Source of the DNA: Owenia fusiformis
Lineage: Eukaryota > Annelida > Polychaeta > Sabellida > Oweniidae
Reading direction: 5' to 3'
Assembly (NCBI GenBank): GCA_903813345.2
Contig: CAIIXF020000011.1
Span: 19,637,754 to 19,701,753 of the forward strand
Length of the DNA: 64,000 bases
Position 1 is the first letter of the stretch, and every line of letters starts with the position of its first letter. The translations under genes were made by a program, and so were the position numbers. The notes beneath the pieces are model-generated. The model was not told the origin of the DNA. It worked only from the letters and a program-made list of their open reading frames with translations, and made no database searches. This document shows, piece by piece, positions 44,501 to 55,979 of the stretch.

Positions 44501-46257
44501 TAGCATCTAACTATGAAATGCAAAAAAAATCAATTAATCAGTTAACAGCATGTATGAGACCACTCTGATTATCTGTTGCTGCATTTTTAGGTTCTACAGA
44601 GACTATGCCATGTAGCTGTACACCCTATATTATATACACTGTGTGTTTTAAATTAATACCAAGATGTACATGTTTTTATTTGGAAGGTATCATTACAAAT
44701 GGCGGCTCCAAGCCTAACATTATCCCAGAAAATACTGAGTTGTGTTTCTATCTGCGTGCACCTACTGTAGCTGAACTGAAGGTGCTTTCCCAGAAGGCAA
44801 CACAATGTTTCCAAGCAGCTGCTATGGCAACAGGATGTGAGGTCAGCACAGTTGTGTAGCCTTAAAGTTTTTCATTTCACATATCTAAAACCCTATATGT
44901 ACTATGCCATTTGATCATGATCACCATTTTGATTGCACTGGTTGGATGAAAAGTAGGAATGTTTATTATTGGAAGCATTTCCTATGAACAATTATGTACT
45001 ACTATAGTAGTATGTTTCATGAGAGAACAAGAGATATAATACAATGTATTATAACTTACTCTGTATTAAATATATGTATAGAACTGACTGTCTGGCCTTT
45101 CCATAGTGGGGAAGCCTGAAATTGCAGTTTTTTTGGAGGGGGTGCTCAGCTTTATAGTGTCAAACTATCATTATCAGAAAGCAGCAGGGACAACATTGGA
45201 AATTACACCGATATACATATCAAATCAAATCATATCAACTTGAGCTAGTAATTTTAACTACATGTATTATTTTAAAATATTTGCCAGGTCGATATTGAGT
45301 TTGGTGAAAAGAGTTATGCAAATATGGTGACTAACTCTACACTAGCTGGACTGTATGAGGCAAACACAGATGAGGCCAAGGTGGCTCTTTGTACAGATGA
45401 GGCTCTTACAAAGTCACCAACTGGGTCTACAGACTTTGGCAATGTTTCTCAGTTACTACCATCCATTCACCCTATGTACTACATTGGAACCTCTGTTGCT
45501 AATCATACAAGGGAATTTGCAGTAGCATCAGGTACATGTTCTATGTTATTTTCATAATTTTTTAGGCCACTGCAGGTTATTTCTTTATTCAGCAGAGTTC
45601 GTGGTGAACTAGCGAGGATTTGAGATGTACTTGTGTCGGGTGTCAGTTCCCCTGGCAAAACTTTACAGATAGACGTTTTTCTGTTAAACAATAATACCGT
45701 ACATACATTTTTTATGTCTCATAAAATAAGTAATGTCCTCTTTGGCCATTTAATCCAGCCTCTCACTTTTTTGTTTTGGTTACACCCTTCTGCAAGTACC
45801 ACAAACACACTTTAAACCTTTTTCCATATTTTTATCATGATAGTTCATCAAATGTTTCAAATTAGAATAAACCACTAAAAGTAGATCACCAAATACTCAG
45901 AAAGCCAGTGTTTTTTCAATGACCTCATAATTGGATCATTCCCCTTTAAACATCCAAGCTCATCAGATGTGCTCAGCAGGCAATAAATACAGGCAGTGCA
46001 TTAATCACCATGTCTCTGTCCCCTCCCTCACAATCTGGAGGTGAGGAGGTCCTAAGAATTAAAAGCAAGATTGAACATACTAAAAACATGCCATGTATTT
46101 TCTAGGTACACAAGAAGCTCAGGATTATACACTCAGGCAGAGCAAGTGTCTGGCTATGACAGCAATAGATGTTCTGTGTAACCCTAACTTGCTGGTCAAG
46201 ATGAAGGAAGAACTACATGGACAGTTACAGCAGAAACAGAAACAGACAATAGGGTGA
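41579..46257 (+). CDS. PM20D2: M20 metallopeptidase, PM20D2-type dipeptidase (7 coding exons)
   Basis: Coding exons: 41579-41704, 42001-42264, 43140-43291, 43776-43918, 44687-44841, 45288-45531 and 46106-46257. All introns are GT-AG, phases agree, and the product is 411 aa (vertebrate PM20D2 is of similar length). Exon 2 carries [15 protein letters not shown], the metal-binding core of the M20 family; exon 3 has [12 protein letters not shown]; exon 4 the dimerisation (lid) segment [20 protein letters not shown]; exon 5 [14 protein letters not shown]; exon 6 [17 protein letters not shown]; exon 7 the C-terminal helix. Family knowledge: PM20D2 is a cytosolic metal-dependent hydrolase of beta-alanyl and gamma-aminobutyryl dipeptides with basic residues, removing side products of carnosine-type synthesis. 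Substrate here is inferred. Start: first in-frame ATG after the putative acceptor at 41514. Exon 2's donor (GTACAC) overlaps a MITE target site and exon 3's acceptor abuts a minisatellite. No premature stops. Confidence 0.92.
42268..42484. mobile_element. 217-bp MITE in intron 2, inserted at the splice donor
   Basis: Starts CACCCCTCTCCATAAGTTTG and ends AAACTTTTGTGGAGGGGTG; TA at 42266-42267 and 42485-42486. The arms continue (GGCAACTGGAAGT / ACTTCCAGTTGCC). The T of the intron's GT is the first base of the left TA. Confidence 0.85.
42855..43134. repeat. ATTATCACATTCATTAAT minisatellite in intron 2
   Basis: About 14 units of ATTATCACATTCATTAAT with length variants, running to within a few bases of the exon-3 acceptor at 43138-43139. 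The minus-strand ORF rich in Asn-Asp-Cys is a by-product. Confidence 0.92.
43374..43572 (+). repeat. dispersed repeat R2, copy in intron 3
   Basis: Contains GTTCTCCACAGGATTTTTTC, AAGTGGGTGCAAAATTCTG, AAATGGATTTTCAGGTGGG, AAATCTCAGGTGGG and CCCACTTGCTTTAATG; matches 24931-25112 and, reversed, 5322-5510. Confidence 0.8.
43984..44398. mobile_element. PIF/Harbinger-type MITE in intron 4, TAA duplication
   Basis: Ends GGGGAGGCATCAAAAGTT / AACTTTTGATGCCTCCCC with TAA at 43981-43983 and 44399-44401. The arms extend over AAATAAATCTAGTT / AACTAGATTTATTT. Confidence 0.85.
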
Positions 46258-46535
46258 CAAGAAGCAATGAGAGAGTAGTTGACAATTAGGACTGTCTTGT
46301 ATGTTTGGCAATAAGTTCAACATAATCACTCTCATTTAGGGGAAGGGTTGAACAATTGCAATATTTTTTAGCAATAGTAATTTTTATAGGAGTGAAAGGG
46401 TATATTATAGAAAGATCGTTGAACAATTAGTGGCAGATAATGTACATGTACATTCAACTTTATTATGTTTAATAAGATTTGATAAAAAGGGGGTATGTGG
46501 GGGTCTGAGCCATCATTAAATTATTAGCTGTAAAT
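46258..46535. other. 3' flank of PM20D2
   Basis: Immediate 3'-UTR region. No clear AATAAA follows closely; ATTAAA occurs at about 46514 and AATAAA at 48163-48168, beyond the nested elements. The true end is undecided. Confidence 0.4.
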
Positions 46536-48045
46536 AGGGTTAATTTGGCAATTTGCCATTTTTGTCCATTCAATCACTCATAGCATCTGAGAAGAAATGA
46601 GATGTCACAGTTTATCATGATGATTTTTGGCATATTGGCGGCTACTTAATTTAGCAAACACTATGACTTGGACAACACTATGAGACCAATATTCCTTCAA
46701 TTCAACTACTATATATTGTAATTTATTAATGAAGCAACTCCCCTGAGCCAATTTAGAAGAGATATGTTCTGATTATCACCCTTATCCTTTTCAGATTTTG
46801 TAGAAACTTAACCAGATTGAGAAGTGACTTAAATACACCAGAAAAAATTCCTGGGGATACTTTTTAAACTTTGTTGAAGATGCACAGGGTGGGCCAATAA
46901 AAATTGGAACATTTTTCTATTTATTCCATTGTCTTTATTTTTGCAGATCAATCCACAAAAATTCAGATAATGGTAGAGTGATTATTTGTGAAAATGTTAA
47001 AGATAAAAATATGTATGTATGATTATTTTTGGCTTGCCATGGTCATGGTCTGTATTCTGCGTGTGTCATGAAAAATTTCCAAATTTTCTCTGTGTGAGAC
47101 ATCACTGCTGAAAAGACAGTATCTTTCATACCATACAAGATGTACCCTTCAAATGGTCTCAACACTACTTCAATCAATTAAAACTGTAGTAATCTTTAGG
47201 AGAAGCAAGACATGTCTCCCTTGAATAATATAGCTAACTGACCTCAACTCTTTTTTTCAAAACTGGCACAATATTTCTCAAAACCTGTCATTTAAGCTAT
47301 GAATAACTATAAAATACAGCTCAGACTGATTGTTCAGGTGTGTGGAGGACAAATTCAGGAAACCCTTGCGTTGATTAAAAAATGGAACATTTTTTCATAG
47401 ATTGTAACTTTTTTCTTAGTCATGCATTTTCTTCAAAACTTTAGAAAATTGAAAAACAATTCATTGTCAAATGCTTCTGTAAATATGAATATACAAGCTC
47501 AACATTTAATCACTGAACATGTCCTCCACCCACCTGAACAATCGGTCTGAGCTGTATTTGACAGTCATGCTTGGCTTAAATGATAGGTTTGAGACATATT
47601 GTGCCAGCTTTGAAAAAAGCTGAAGTCAGTTAAGCTATATTATCCAAGGAAGACATGTCTAGGTTCTCCTAGAGATAACTACATGTGTTTTAATTGATAG
47701 AAATTGTGTTGAGACCATTTGAAGGGCATTTATTGTATGGTATGAGATACTGTATTTTGAGCAATGATGTCTTAAGAAGAGAAAATTTGAAAATTTTTCA
47801 TGATGCACTCAATACACAGATCAAGACCATGACAAGCCAAAATTAATCATACATACATATTTTTATCTTTAACATTTTCACAAATAATCATTTTAGTGTT
47901 ATCTGAATTTTTGTGGACTGAACTGCAATAATAAAGAAAATTGAATAAATAGAAAAATGTTCCAATTTTTATTGGCCCACCCTGTAAATTGGCATTTTTT
48001 CAAATGCGCCAAAATAAAGGAGGCGCCAAATTAACCCACTCTACA
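46536..48045. mobile_element. element with GGTTAATTTGG ends hosting a 1.1-kb foldback
   Basis: GGGTTAATTTGGCAATTTGCC near 46536 pairs with GGCGCCAAATTAACCC near 48030-48045. The sequence between is mostly the foldback at 46885-47984. No ORF. Confidence 0.5.
46885..47984. mobile_element. 1.1-kb foldback with mariner-type ends
   Basis: Starts CAGGGTGGGCCAATAAAAAT and ends ATTTTTATTGGCCCACCCTG. The two halves are complementary, with indels, over about 500 bp each: GTCATTTAAGC against GCTTAAATGAT; CTCAGACTGATTGTTCAGG against CCTGAACAATCGGTCTGAG; GTGGAGGAC against GTCCTCCAC. Right flank TA (47985-47986); the left flank is CA, so the TA duplication is no longer exact. No transposase frame. Confidence 0.82.
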
Positions 48046-48730
48046 ACGGTAACTTGTGCAGTATTCTATTCATTTTATGATTTGGTTATTTTCTGATGAT
48101 AGGGTACAGATTATCTTCCAAATCAAAAGACCCATGAGAAGTGAGACATTGTAAAAAGCATAAATAAAGTCTGTTCATTGAATCACTCACAGTTCAAAAT
48201 ATCTATTGCTCATACACTTCTGAATGTGAATTATTTTAAATTATATTATTAAAAATTGCATTAAAATATTGAATTTACACATTCTACAAATGTCCGTTTA
48301 CACCTAGAATTGCAAAAAGTGTTGTCCACATATTTACACGTATTTGTTTATTTATCATATTGATCTTCATAAATATAAATAAATAACATATCAGAAATGG
48401 TGGATAAAATAAACAAATAAAAAAACATAACATTTTATGTCCTTTTGCATTCAGATTCTACATGTTTGTAATTATTTGCAGCAACTTAAAAAGCATATTT
48501 TTTTTGATATAGTTGGCCTTTCTTTTCTTCATCCTAGAGTTGACTTAGTTTACTGGAAAGCCTACAACACTTTTGAAGGGAAGCATGGGATACTTTTACA
48601 TATATGGTTATTCAATATTTGACAAATCGAGTGTTTTTTCAAATATTGAAAACGCTCAAGTTATAATAGCAATTTATGCCTAGCTAACATAAGCTCCGAT
48701 TCATCAGCCGCGCGAGTATTTTTATCTAAC
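48046..48730. other. non-coding, no gene recognised
   Basis: No exon recognised. Confidence 0.4.
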
Positions 48731-48833
48731 CATCAAAAAGTGATGACATCCATTTTTGTGACTGCGATTGGCGGTTGGCATCTTTAACAAATGGTGGTGA
48801 CATTTTCCATGTTAATGCCTTGTGTTAATAATT
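48731..48833 (-). mobile_element. short TGTCACCAC-family element, minus copy
   Basis: The reverse strand reads ACAAGGCATTAACATGGAAA, ATGTCACCACC, ATTTGTTAAAGATGCC, AACCGCC and ends in a small hairpin, GATGTCATCAC. Same order as the copies at 12648 and 29766. Confidence 0.68.
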
Positions 48834-48841
48834 GTACTATT

Positions 48842-48895
48842 TTTGAACAAAATACTCAATCGACCAGGCGCCGGCCGATGAATCGGAGCAAATGT
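48842..48895. mobile_element. right half of a PIF/Harbinger-type MITE
   Basis: TTTTGAACAAAATACTCAAT, AGGCGCCGGCCGATGAATCG and GAGCAAATGT match the right arm of the adjacent element 48898-49124. Confidence 0.6.
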
Positions 48896-48897
48896 TA

Positions 48898-49124
48898 TGT
48901 CTGAGTCACATTTGCTACGATTCATCGACCGGCGCCCGGCCGGTTGCAGTATTTTGTTCAAAACTAATTTCAACTTGCTTCATATTGACTAAATTTTTTT
49001 AATTATGTACAAGTTCTCAGGAGTTTACATCTGACCTCAAATTTGAGATTTGACCTTCAGTTTTGAACAAAATACTCAATGGGCCGGGCGCCGGCCGATG
49101 AATCGAGCAAATGAGACCTAGGCA
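48898..49124. mobile_element. PIF/Harbinger-type MITE carrying one foreign core monomer
   Basis: Ends TGTCTGAGTCACATTTGCT and AGCAAATGAGACCTAGGCA; TTA at 48895-48897 and 49125-49127. The two arms (GGCGCCCGGCCGG..., AGTATTTTGTTCAAAA / TTTTGAACAAAATACT) are separated by an 89-bp insert, 48971-49059, which is the reverse complement of one core monomer of the array at 17165-18190. Confidence 0.78.
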
Positions 49125-49127
49125 TTA

Positions 49128-49652
49128 GCTAGGCATGAGGACTAACTTTTTCATGGAAGTTCCATACAAAATTATATCAATTATAAAAGAGGAATGAATT
49201 CGGCAACTTACATTCTGATACTCAGACCATCTCTGCAATGCACAAGAATTCTAGAAAGAGTTCTAGAAAGGAAACTGAGAGAAGGCTGTGATATCTCACG
49301 ATGGGCAACTTAAGACTTATTGTAAAAATTGATAGTTTTTAGCAATACAGAAACGTGTTATCGAGTTGGCGAGGGTGCGAATGGTACCAATGAATTGCTT
49401 ATTCCATGATGGTATGTTGCATGGGGAGTAAATTACCACACCCTTGTTGATTTACTCTCTGTGGTTTGTGGCAAAAAAGCATAACGGTAGGTTTTGGTGT
49501 GAGATTGTGAGATACATCATGGGCTTTCAATTATCTAGTTGAAAGCCCATGGATACATGTCGGGCTCAATTTCCGATTCGGAATCTAGTTTTGAGATCAT
49601 TAACAAAAGTACTCAACAAAAATTTCAAAAAGGCATTAGTTAGGCTTTTATG
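49128..49652. other. non-coding with one hairpin
   Basis: No exon. A hairpin at 49519-49554 (CATGGGCTTTC... / ...GAAAGCCCATG around ATCTAGTT) matches a similar one at 33096-33123. Confidence 0.5.
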
Positions 49653-49882
49653 TCCTGTTTAAGAACCCCTATTCTTACTATTGAACTGGATTCTAGCAAT
49701 ACTCTCCAACATGAATCAATTGTTGAGACTCCATCAACTTGAGTTCTTCTGAGAAAATGAGGATTTCAGCAAGGGTGTCATATCTACCGTAGATATGCAG
49801 GATAAAGTCAATTGCATCCCAAAGTTAAGTCAATGGCACCATTGCTGAAAATTCTCATTTTCTCAGAACTCAAGTTGATTAA

Positions 49883-50386
49883 AGCCCGGTATACACCAAT
49901 GGGGCAAAATCCCACTTGCCCCATCGAGTCCCATCTTGCCCCATCGAATCCCAATTTGCCCCATCGAATCCCACGAAGTCCCATGGGACCTTGATGACTA
50001 TGCCCCATCGTGCCCCATGGAGTCCCATCAAGCCCCATGGAGTCCCATCAAATCCCACCGTGCCTCATTGGTGTATGTCGGGCTACACACAACACGTCAT
50101 ATGATCGAAAATCTCACGATGCCCCATGGAAAGAATGAACATGTTCATTCTCGATGGGACTTCGTGGGATTTTGCCCCATCTTGCCCCATCGAGTCCCAC
50201 CGAGTCCCACGTGGGACTTCATGGGACCTCATGGGACTCGATGGGGCAAGATGGGGCAAAATCCCACGGAGTCCCATGGAGTCCCACGGACTTCATGGGG
50301 CAAAATCCCAAAAGGTCCCACGAGGTCCCACGCAATGTTAAGTCTATGGAGGTCCCAACTTGCCCCATTGGTGTATACCGGGCTTA
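49883..50386. mobile_element. foldback element made of a GGGGCAA / GGGACTCGATG word lattice
   Basis: The ends GCCCGGTATACACCAATGGG and CCCATTGGTGTATACCGGGC are inverted repeats. The interior is almost wholly built from CCCCATCGAGTCCCA-type words in both orientations, with perfect dyads such as AATGAACATGTTCATT (about 50132) and GTCCCACGTGGGAC (about 50203). A third, internal copy of the end (ATTGGTGTATGTCGGGCT) is at 50067-50084. The overlapping ORFs (up to 156 aa on plus) are translations of this lattice, not genes. Confidence 0.8.
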
Positions 50387-50412
50387 AGTCTCAACCCCGG
50401 GGCTGAACTAGC

Positions 50413-50475
50413 TACCCTTTGCATTTGTTAGACTTCACTTCTTCAGTTTATAACTAGACTCTGCGCGCATGGTAG
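50413..50475 (-). mobile_element. minimal deletion derivative of the TACCCTGCGTGCAGAG family
   Basis: The reverse strand reads TACCATGCGCGCAGAGTCTA and ends GAAGTGAAGTC...AATGCAAAGGGTA: both family ends joined in only 63 bp. Confidence 0.7.
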
Positions 50476-50554
50476 GTTTCAACAAGTAGATTCATGTCAG
50501 ATAGTAGATTAGGGGTTCTTAAACAGGAATAATTGGGCTTGCTTTTTAAGACTT

Positions 50555-50758
50555 CTTGTTCAGGCCTCCTAGACTTCCACCAACGCGAATATCAGCTTGC
50601 CCGTATCCAGCTTTTACCAGAAGGGGGAGCTTTTTTCCAGGGGGGGAGCTTTTCACAATTTTGTCTAAAAATCATGCGAAAAATTCTCAGAATGGTGAAA
50701 AACTGCATGATTTTAAAGGAATTCCGCTCCCCCAGCTCAAACACTGGCTACGGGCCTG
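50555..50758. repeat. CAGGCCC-type MITE relative
   Basis: CAGGCCTCCTAG at the left, CTGGCTACGGGCCTG at the right; GGGGGAGCTTTT twice inside. Related to 35502-35697 in ends and layout. Confidence 0.55.
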
Positions 50759-51207
50759 ATCAGTTCTGCCCTCGCGAACTACGTTACTTGCACTCGAACC
50801 ACGTACTCTCATCGCAAAGGCCGAAATATTTAGTCGCGCACCACCATTTCCTCGCTCCTCAACACATTTCTCCACTAGCGCACGACGATAGAAGAATTGA
50901 CTCAGTTGCTCAGTTGCCAACTTCTCCCAACACCATGTAGGGAATCCTACAGCATCTACGTGTACAAAGTCATGAAGCAAGTGCACCCCGACACTGGAAT
51001 TTCCAGCAAGGCCATGAGCATCATGAACAGCTTCGTCAACGACATGATAGGCTACTGTTCATTAAACATTGGTTTCCTTGAAAATGTTTATAATATTTTA
51101 CAATGCAGAGCTACTGAAAATGATTTTAACATTAATTTAATTTATCTATACAGACCATTTCATATCAAAACCGTCTCCCGTGTCAACAGGGTCAACTTTA
51201 CCAGGCG

Positions 51208-52456
<1,249 letters not shown>

Positions 52457-52488
52457 TAAACTGTCTCAGTTTATACCTACAAACACAA

Positions 52489-52504
52489 GGTCCTTCTCAG
52501 GACC
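52489..52504 (+). terminator. histone 3' stem-loop (broken H2B)
   Basis: GGTCCTTCTCAGGACC: 6-bp stem, 4-nt loop, 30 bp after the stop, followed by CTTACAAAAGAGA, the purine-rich downstream element. This is the SLBP/U7-dependent processing signal. Confidence 0.95.
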
Positions 52505-52739
52505 ACCTTTTACTTACAAAAGAGATATTACGTTTATGAATTAATTTTTTATTTAGTGATATCTATTTGCAATTTTTGTCGCATCAATCTGGAATGTCGT
52601 AAGCCTACGGGTTTAGTGTGTGTGTGTGTAAGCTAATATATAATATATAATACTTCACTTAGCCCCTGTAGCCTGTTCCCCGACTCAGAAATTCACGAAA
52701 TAAGTTCCGTCAGGTGCATGTGTATGTTTCTTGCGTGGC

Positions 52740-53430
52740 CCGTTTCACCCCTTTTCCCGTCATACGATCACTACAAATGTGGTATCATCTGAAAGCTATC
52801 ATTCCCAGCTGGACAATGATGCCATCAAATCAGAAATCCGTCCAGAAACAACCGAGCTAGGGGCGGAAAACCTGTGCCATTTCTAAAAAGTCAGTTTAGA
52901 GTCGAAAAAGTGGATTGGCGCTGCAGGAAAATCGACCAATCAGAATGCTCGATTTCTCAGCATTTCTTATGGTGAATTTTACCGTTCTCAGAAACGCCGG
53001 ATCGCTTCGAACGTGATACCGTCGGAAAGCTGGCATCATCAGCTTCACTATGACACTATTCTTTTAGAAATCGATGGAGAAACGGCGGAGAAAAAGACAG
53101 ATAAGTGTCGTCATTTCTGAAACGTCGAGTTTGGAGGCTAAAAGTAGATTGGGACTGCAAGAAAGCCGACCAATCAGAACGCAGCATTTCTTATGTGAAA
53201 CTTGGAATTCGAGAAATCGTCTTTACCCTAGATTTCACCCATTTTCTCGCGATTCGATCACTGCCAAAGTGATACCATCGGAAAGCTATCGTAACGAGCT
53301 AAACGATGGTCTGATTTATTTAGAAATCCGTCCACAGACGGCGGAGTTATAGACCGATAAGTGCCATTTCTTAAACAGCCAGTTTAGATCAGAAAAGTGG
53401 ATTCAGACTGCAACAACTTTATGCTAATTA
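52740..53430 (+). promoter_or_regulatory. three tandem diverged promoter modules upstream of H4
   Basis: The segment repeats three times at roughly 235-255 bp spacing: GTGATACCATCGGAAAGCT-like, AGAAATCCGTCCAGA, ACGGCGGAG, GTGCCATTTCT, then the shared histone element at 52907 (AAAGTGGATTGGCGCTGCAG), 53141 (AAAGTAGATTGGGACTGCAA) and 53394 (AAAGTGGATTCAGACTGCAA). The first two are followed by GACCAATCAGAA (CCAAT box), the third by ATGCTAAT at 53421 (octamer variant). Only the third lies near the H4 TATA box. Spurious ORF at 53074-53352. Confidence 0.8.
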
Positions 53431-53507
53431 GATAGTTGGCCTATCTAGGTTAGTAGGTCACAAATCTAGGTTAGTAGGTTTGTTCTGTCAAGGCCGCGCG
53501 TGTTTCG

Positions 53508-53514
53508 TATATAA
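53508..53514 (+). promoter_or_regulatory. TATA box of H4 copy 1
   Basis: TATATAA, 68 bp upstream of the H4 ATG. Confidence 0.85.
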
Positions 53515-53563
53515 TCAGATCTCCGTCATTCCGACTTCATTATTTCGACTGAAAAGCTCGTAA

Positions 53564-53893
<330 letters not shown>

Positions 53894-53920
53894 ACAACCC
53901 AGCGACAACAACAATCACAA

Positions 53921-53936
53921 GGTCCTTCTCAGGACC
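53921..53936 (+). terminator. histone 3' stem-loop, H4 copy 1
   Basis: GGTCCTTCTCAGGACC followed after 11 bases by CAAGAGAGA (53948-53956), a near-consensus downstream element. Confidence 0.97.
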
Positions 53937-53956
53937 ACCTTTTCTTACAAGAGAGA

Positions 53957-54510
53957 AATTAATAGGTTTATGAATAATTACTCGTAACTTACATAACGTG
54001 TGATAGATCTAATGCATGTGTTTTCTTCGTTTAAAGCTTAGTCTATGAAATGAATTTGACCTGAATAATAGCTCGACTTTCCCTGTTTGTGTGTGTGATT
54101 CTATGACTTGCTGGCGTGAGTTGCCTTTTAGTTAGGCCCAGGTCCAATCGTTTCTAGGGGTTTGTGTTAGATTTTCATAGTTTAATAGCCCCCATTGTCT
54201 TGCCCGCCGGACTAGATAACTAGCCCCATCGAATACTTGAAATCGCGCCGATGTCTCCGATTGAAAATTACCCCCTACATGCATTTTCTCGAAAACCCAC
54301 GGTCACTTTGAACGCTGTTTTTCTTCTAGTTTTCGACATCCAATCTCCGCAAAATACCTATCGAGAGACGGGGCTTTCCATTATCTTCAAGATGAGTACA
54401 CACATAGCGACGTTAGTCTTTAGGTAATGAGAGAAATCGACGATTTTCTAAGAGGGGTAGGGCAAAAAATCATTTTCGTTTCAGCATCATGTTTTGCGAC
54501 ACTTTCGCCT
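53957..54510. other. H4-H3 spacer
   Basis: No gene. Contains a block like the H4 modules (CCTATCGAGAGACGGGGCTTTC). Confidence 0.6.
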
Positions 54511-54513
54511 AAA

Positions 54514-54667
54514 AAGTGGATTCAGGCTGCAGAGAAATCACGAATGCTAGTCGCCTGTGATTGGTCCATTAACGCGCCTTCTCCCGATGAACCAATCGCG
54601 CGATAGCCCGCCTAGAAAGTAACCAATCAGCGAAGACCAGCCAAGTCGGACCCTAGCCCATATACTG
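54514..54667 (+). promoter_or_regulatory. H3 promoter, copy 1
   Basis: Shared element AAGTGGATTCAGGCTGCAG at 54514-54532; CCAAT boxes ATTGG (about 54552) and CCAATC (about 54592 and 54623); weak TATA-like CATATACTGG at 54659-54668, about 65 bp before the ATG. Confidence 0.75.
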
Positions 54668-54692
54668 GTGGCGATTTTTACAGCGGAATTAA

Positions 54693-55139
<447 letters not shown>

Positions 55140-55167
55140 GAAGCCAACTCCTCCCAACACAACACAA

Positions 55168-55183
55168 GGTCCTTCTCAGGACC
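55168..55183 (+). terminator. histone 3' stem-loop, H3 copy 1
   Basis: GGTCCTTCTCAGGACC, then TTTCAAAAGAGACATT. Confidence 0.97.
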
Positions 55184-55979
55184 ACCTATTACTTTCAAAA
55201 GAGACATTGATGTTTTATGAATTGTTAGCTTAATGTGTGTGATTGTGTTCCGTGAGAGTGTGTGTCGATTGAAGACTATAGTCTAAAGCTATATAGACTA
55301 TCTAGGCTACTTACTAATTAATTTATCAGAATGATAATCAAATACACGTATCTGTCTAGCACTTCTATCAATCAATCTGTGAAATAATGCTTCATAAATT
55401 GATGAGCTGGTCTAGCCTAGAGGAACAGTGGTTGTACTTACTAGGCTAGGATTGTGACAGTCCGAGGTGCTTCTGCGTCCATGTGATTTCTGGGATGTTA
55501 TGATATATAGGCGTTTGCGCTGATAGATCTGGATGTGCATACGTATTATAAACGGCCCAGCGATGCCGACGTAGGGGGAGGGGGGCCAGGGGGCGGGGGT
55601 TCTAGTGAGGGATGGCTGGCTTGGTGTTATTACTCTGATGTTGATGTTATGGCTGCCTCGGTATTTTAAAGTACATTTTCGATTTATCTGCCATCTTTCT
55701 TTAAAGCGTGAAGCTCCCTTGCTCATTACAAAAATCCACAAGGCTGGCAGATACATGGGTGGAGGAATTGTTTTGTCAGGAGTTTGTTTCTACCTACCTG
55801 TTTTGTGATCGAACAGCATGTATGTGCCATAACAACAGGATAAGTAAACAGGATGGGTATTGTATTTAGAGCCAAACAAAAGGCAAACAATGCAACTTTA
55901 TATTATGTAGTTAATCCAACAGTGACAAATCAGTTTAATTTGTGTGGAATCTTACATCTCATGACATTATGAATTAATA
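55184..55979. other. H3-H2A spacer, unique part
   Basis: No gene recognised. The overlapping frames at 55412-55756 (-) and 55605-55808 (+) recur at 62174 and 62367 only because the unit is duplicated. Contains GGGGGAGGGGGGCCAGGG near 55575. Confidence 0.6.

Larger units (their letters stand above)
49653..50532. mobile_element. inverted-repeat element split by two later insertions
   Basis: Left arm TCCTGTTTAAGAACCCCTA, ACATGAATCAATTGTTG, TTGAGACT; the right arm has the complements AGTCTCAACC (50391), CAACAAGTAGATTCATG and AGGGGTTCTTAAACAGGA. The elements 49883-50386 and 50413-50475 lie inside. A further inverted pair, CTTGAGTTCTTCTGAGAAAA against TTTTCTCAGAACTCAAG, lies at 49739-49876. Confidence 0.6.

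Noticed and set aside
48163-48168. AATAAA as the PM20D2 polyadenylation signal
   Set aside because: It lies 1.9 kb after the stop and beyond two nested elements; cannot be supported without transcript data.
49936-50406. 156-codon open frame rich in Pro, His and Ser
   Set aside because: It is a translation of the GGGGCAA/GGGACTCGATG word lattice; overlapping frames of similar length exist in several phases and on the other strand.
53074-53352. 92-codon frame upstream of H4 (and at 59836)
   Set aside because: Lies in the promoter modules; no domain; its conservation between units is due to the tandem duplication.
55412-55756. 114-codon minus-strand frame in the H3-H2A spacer as possible H1
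   Set aside because: Not Lys/Ala-rich, no winged-helix pattern, no stem-loop or promoter elements.
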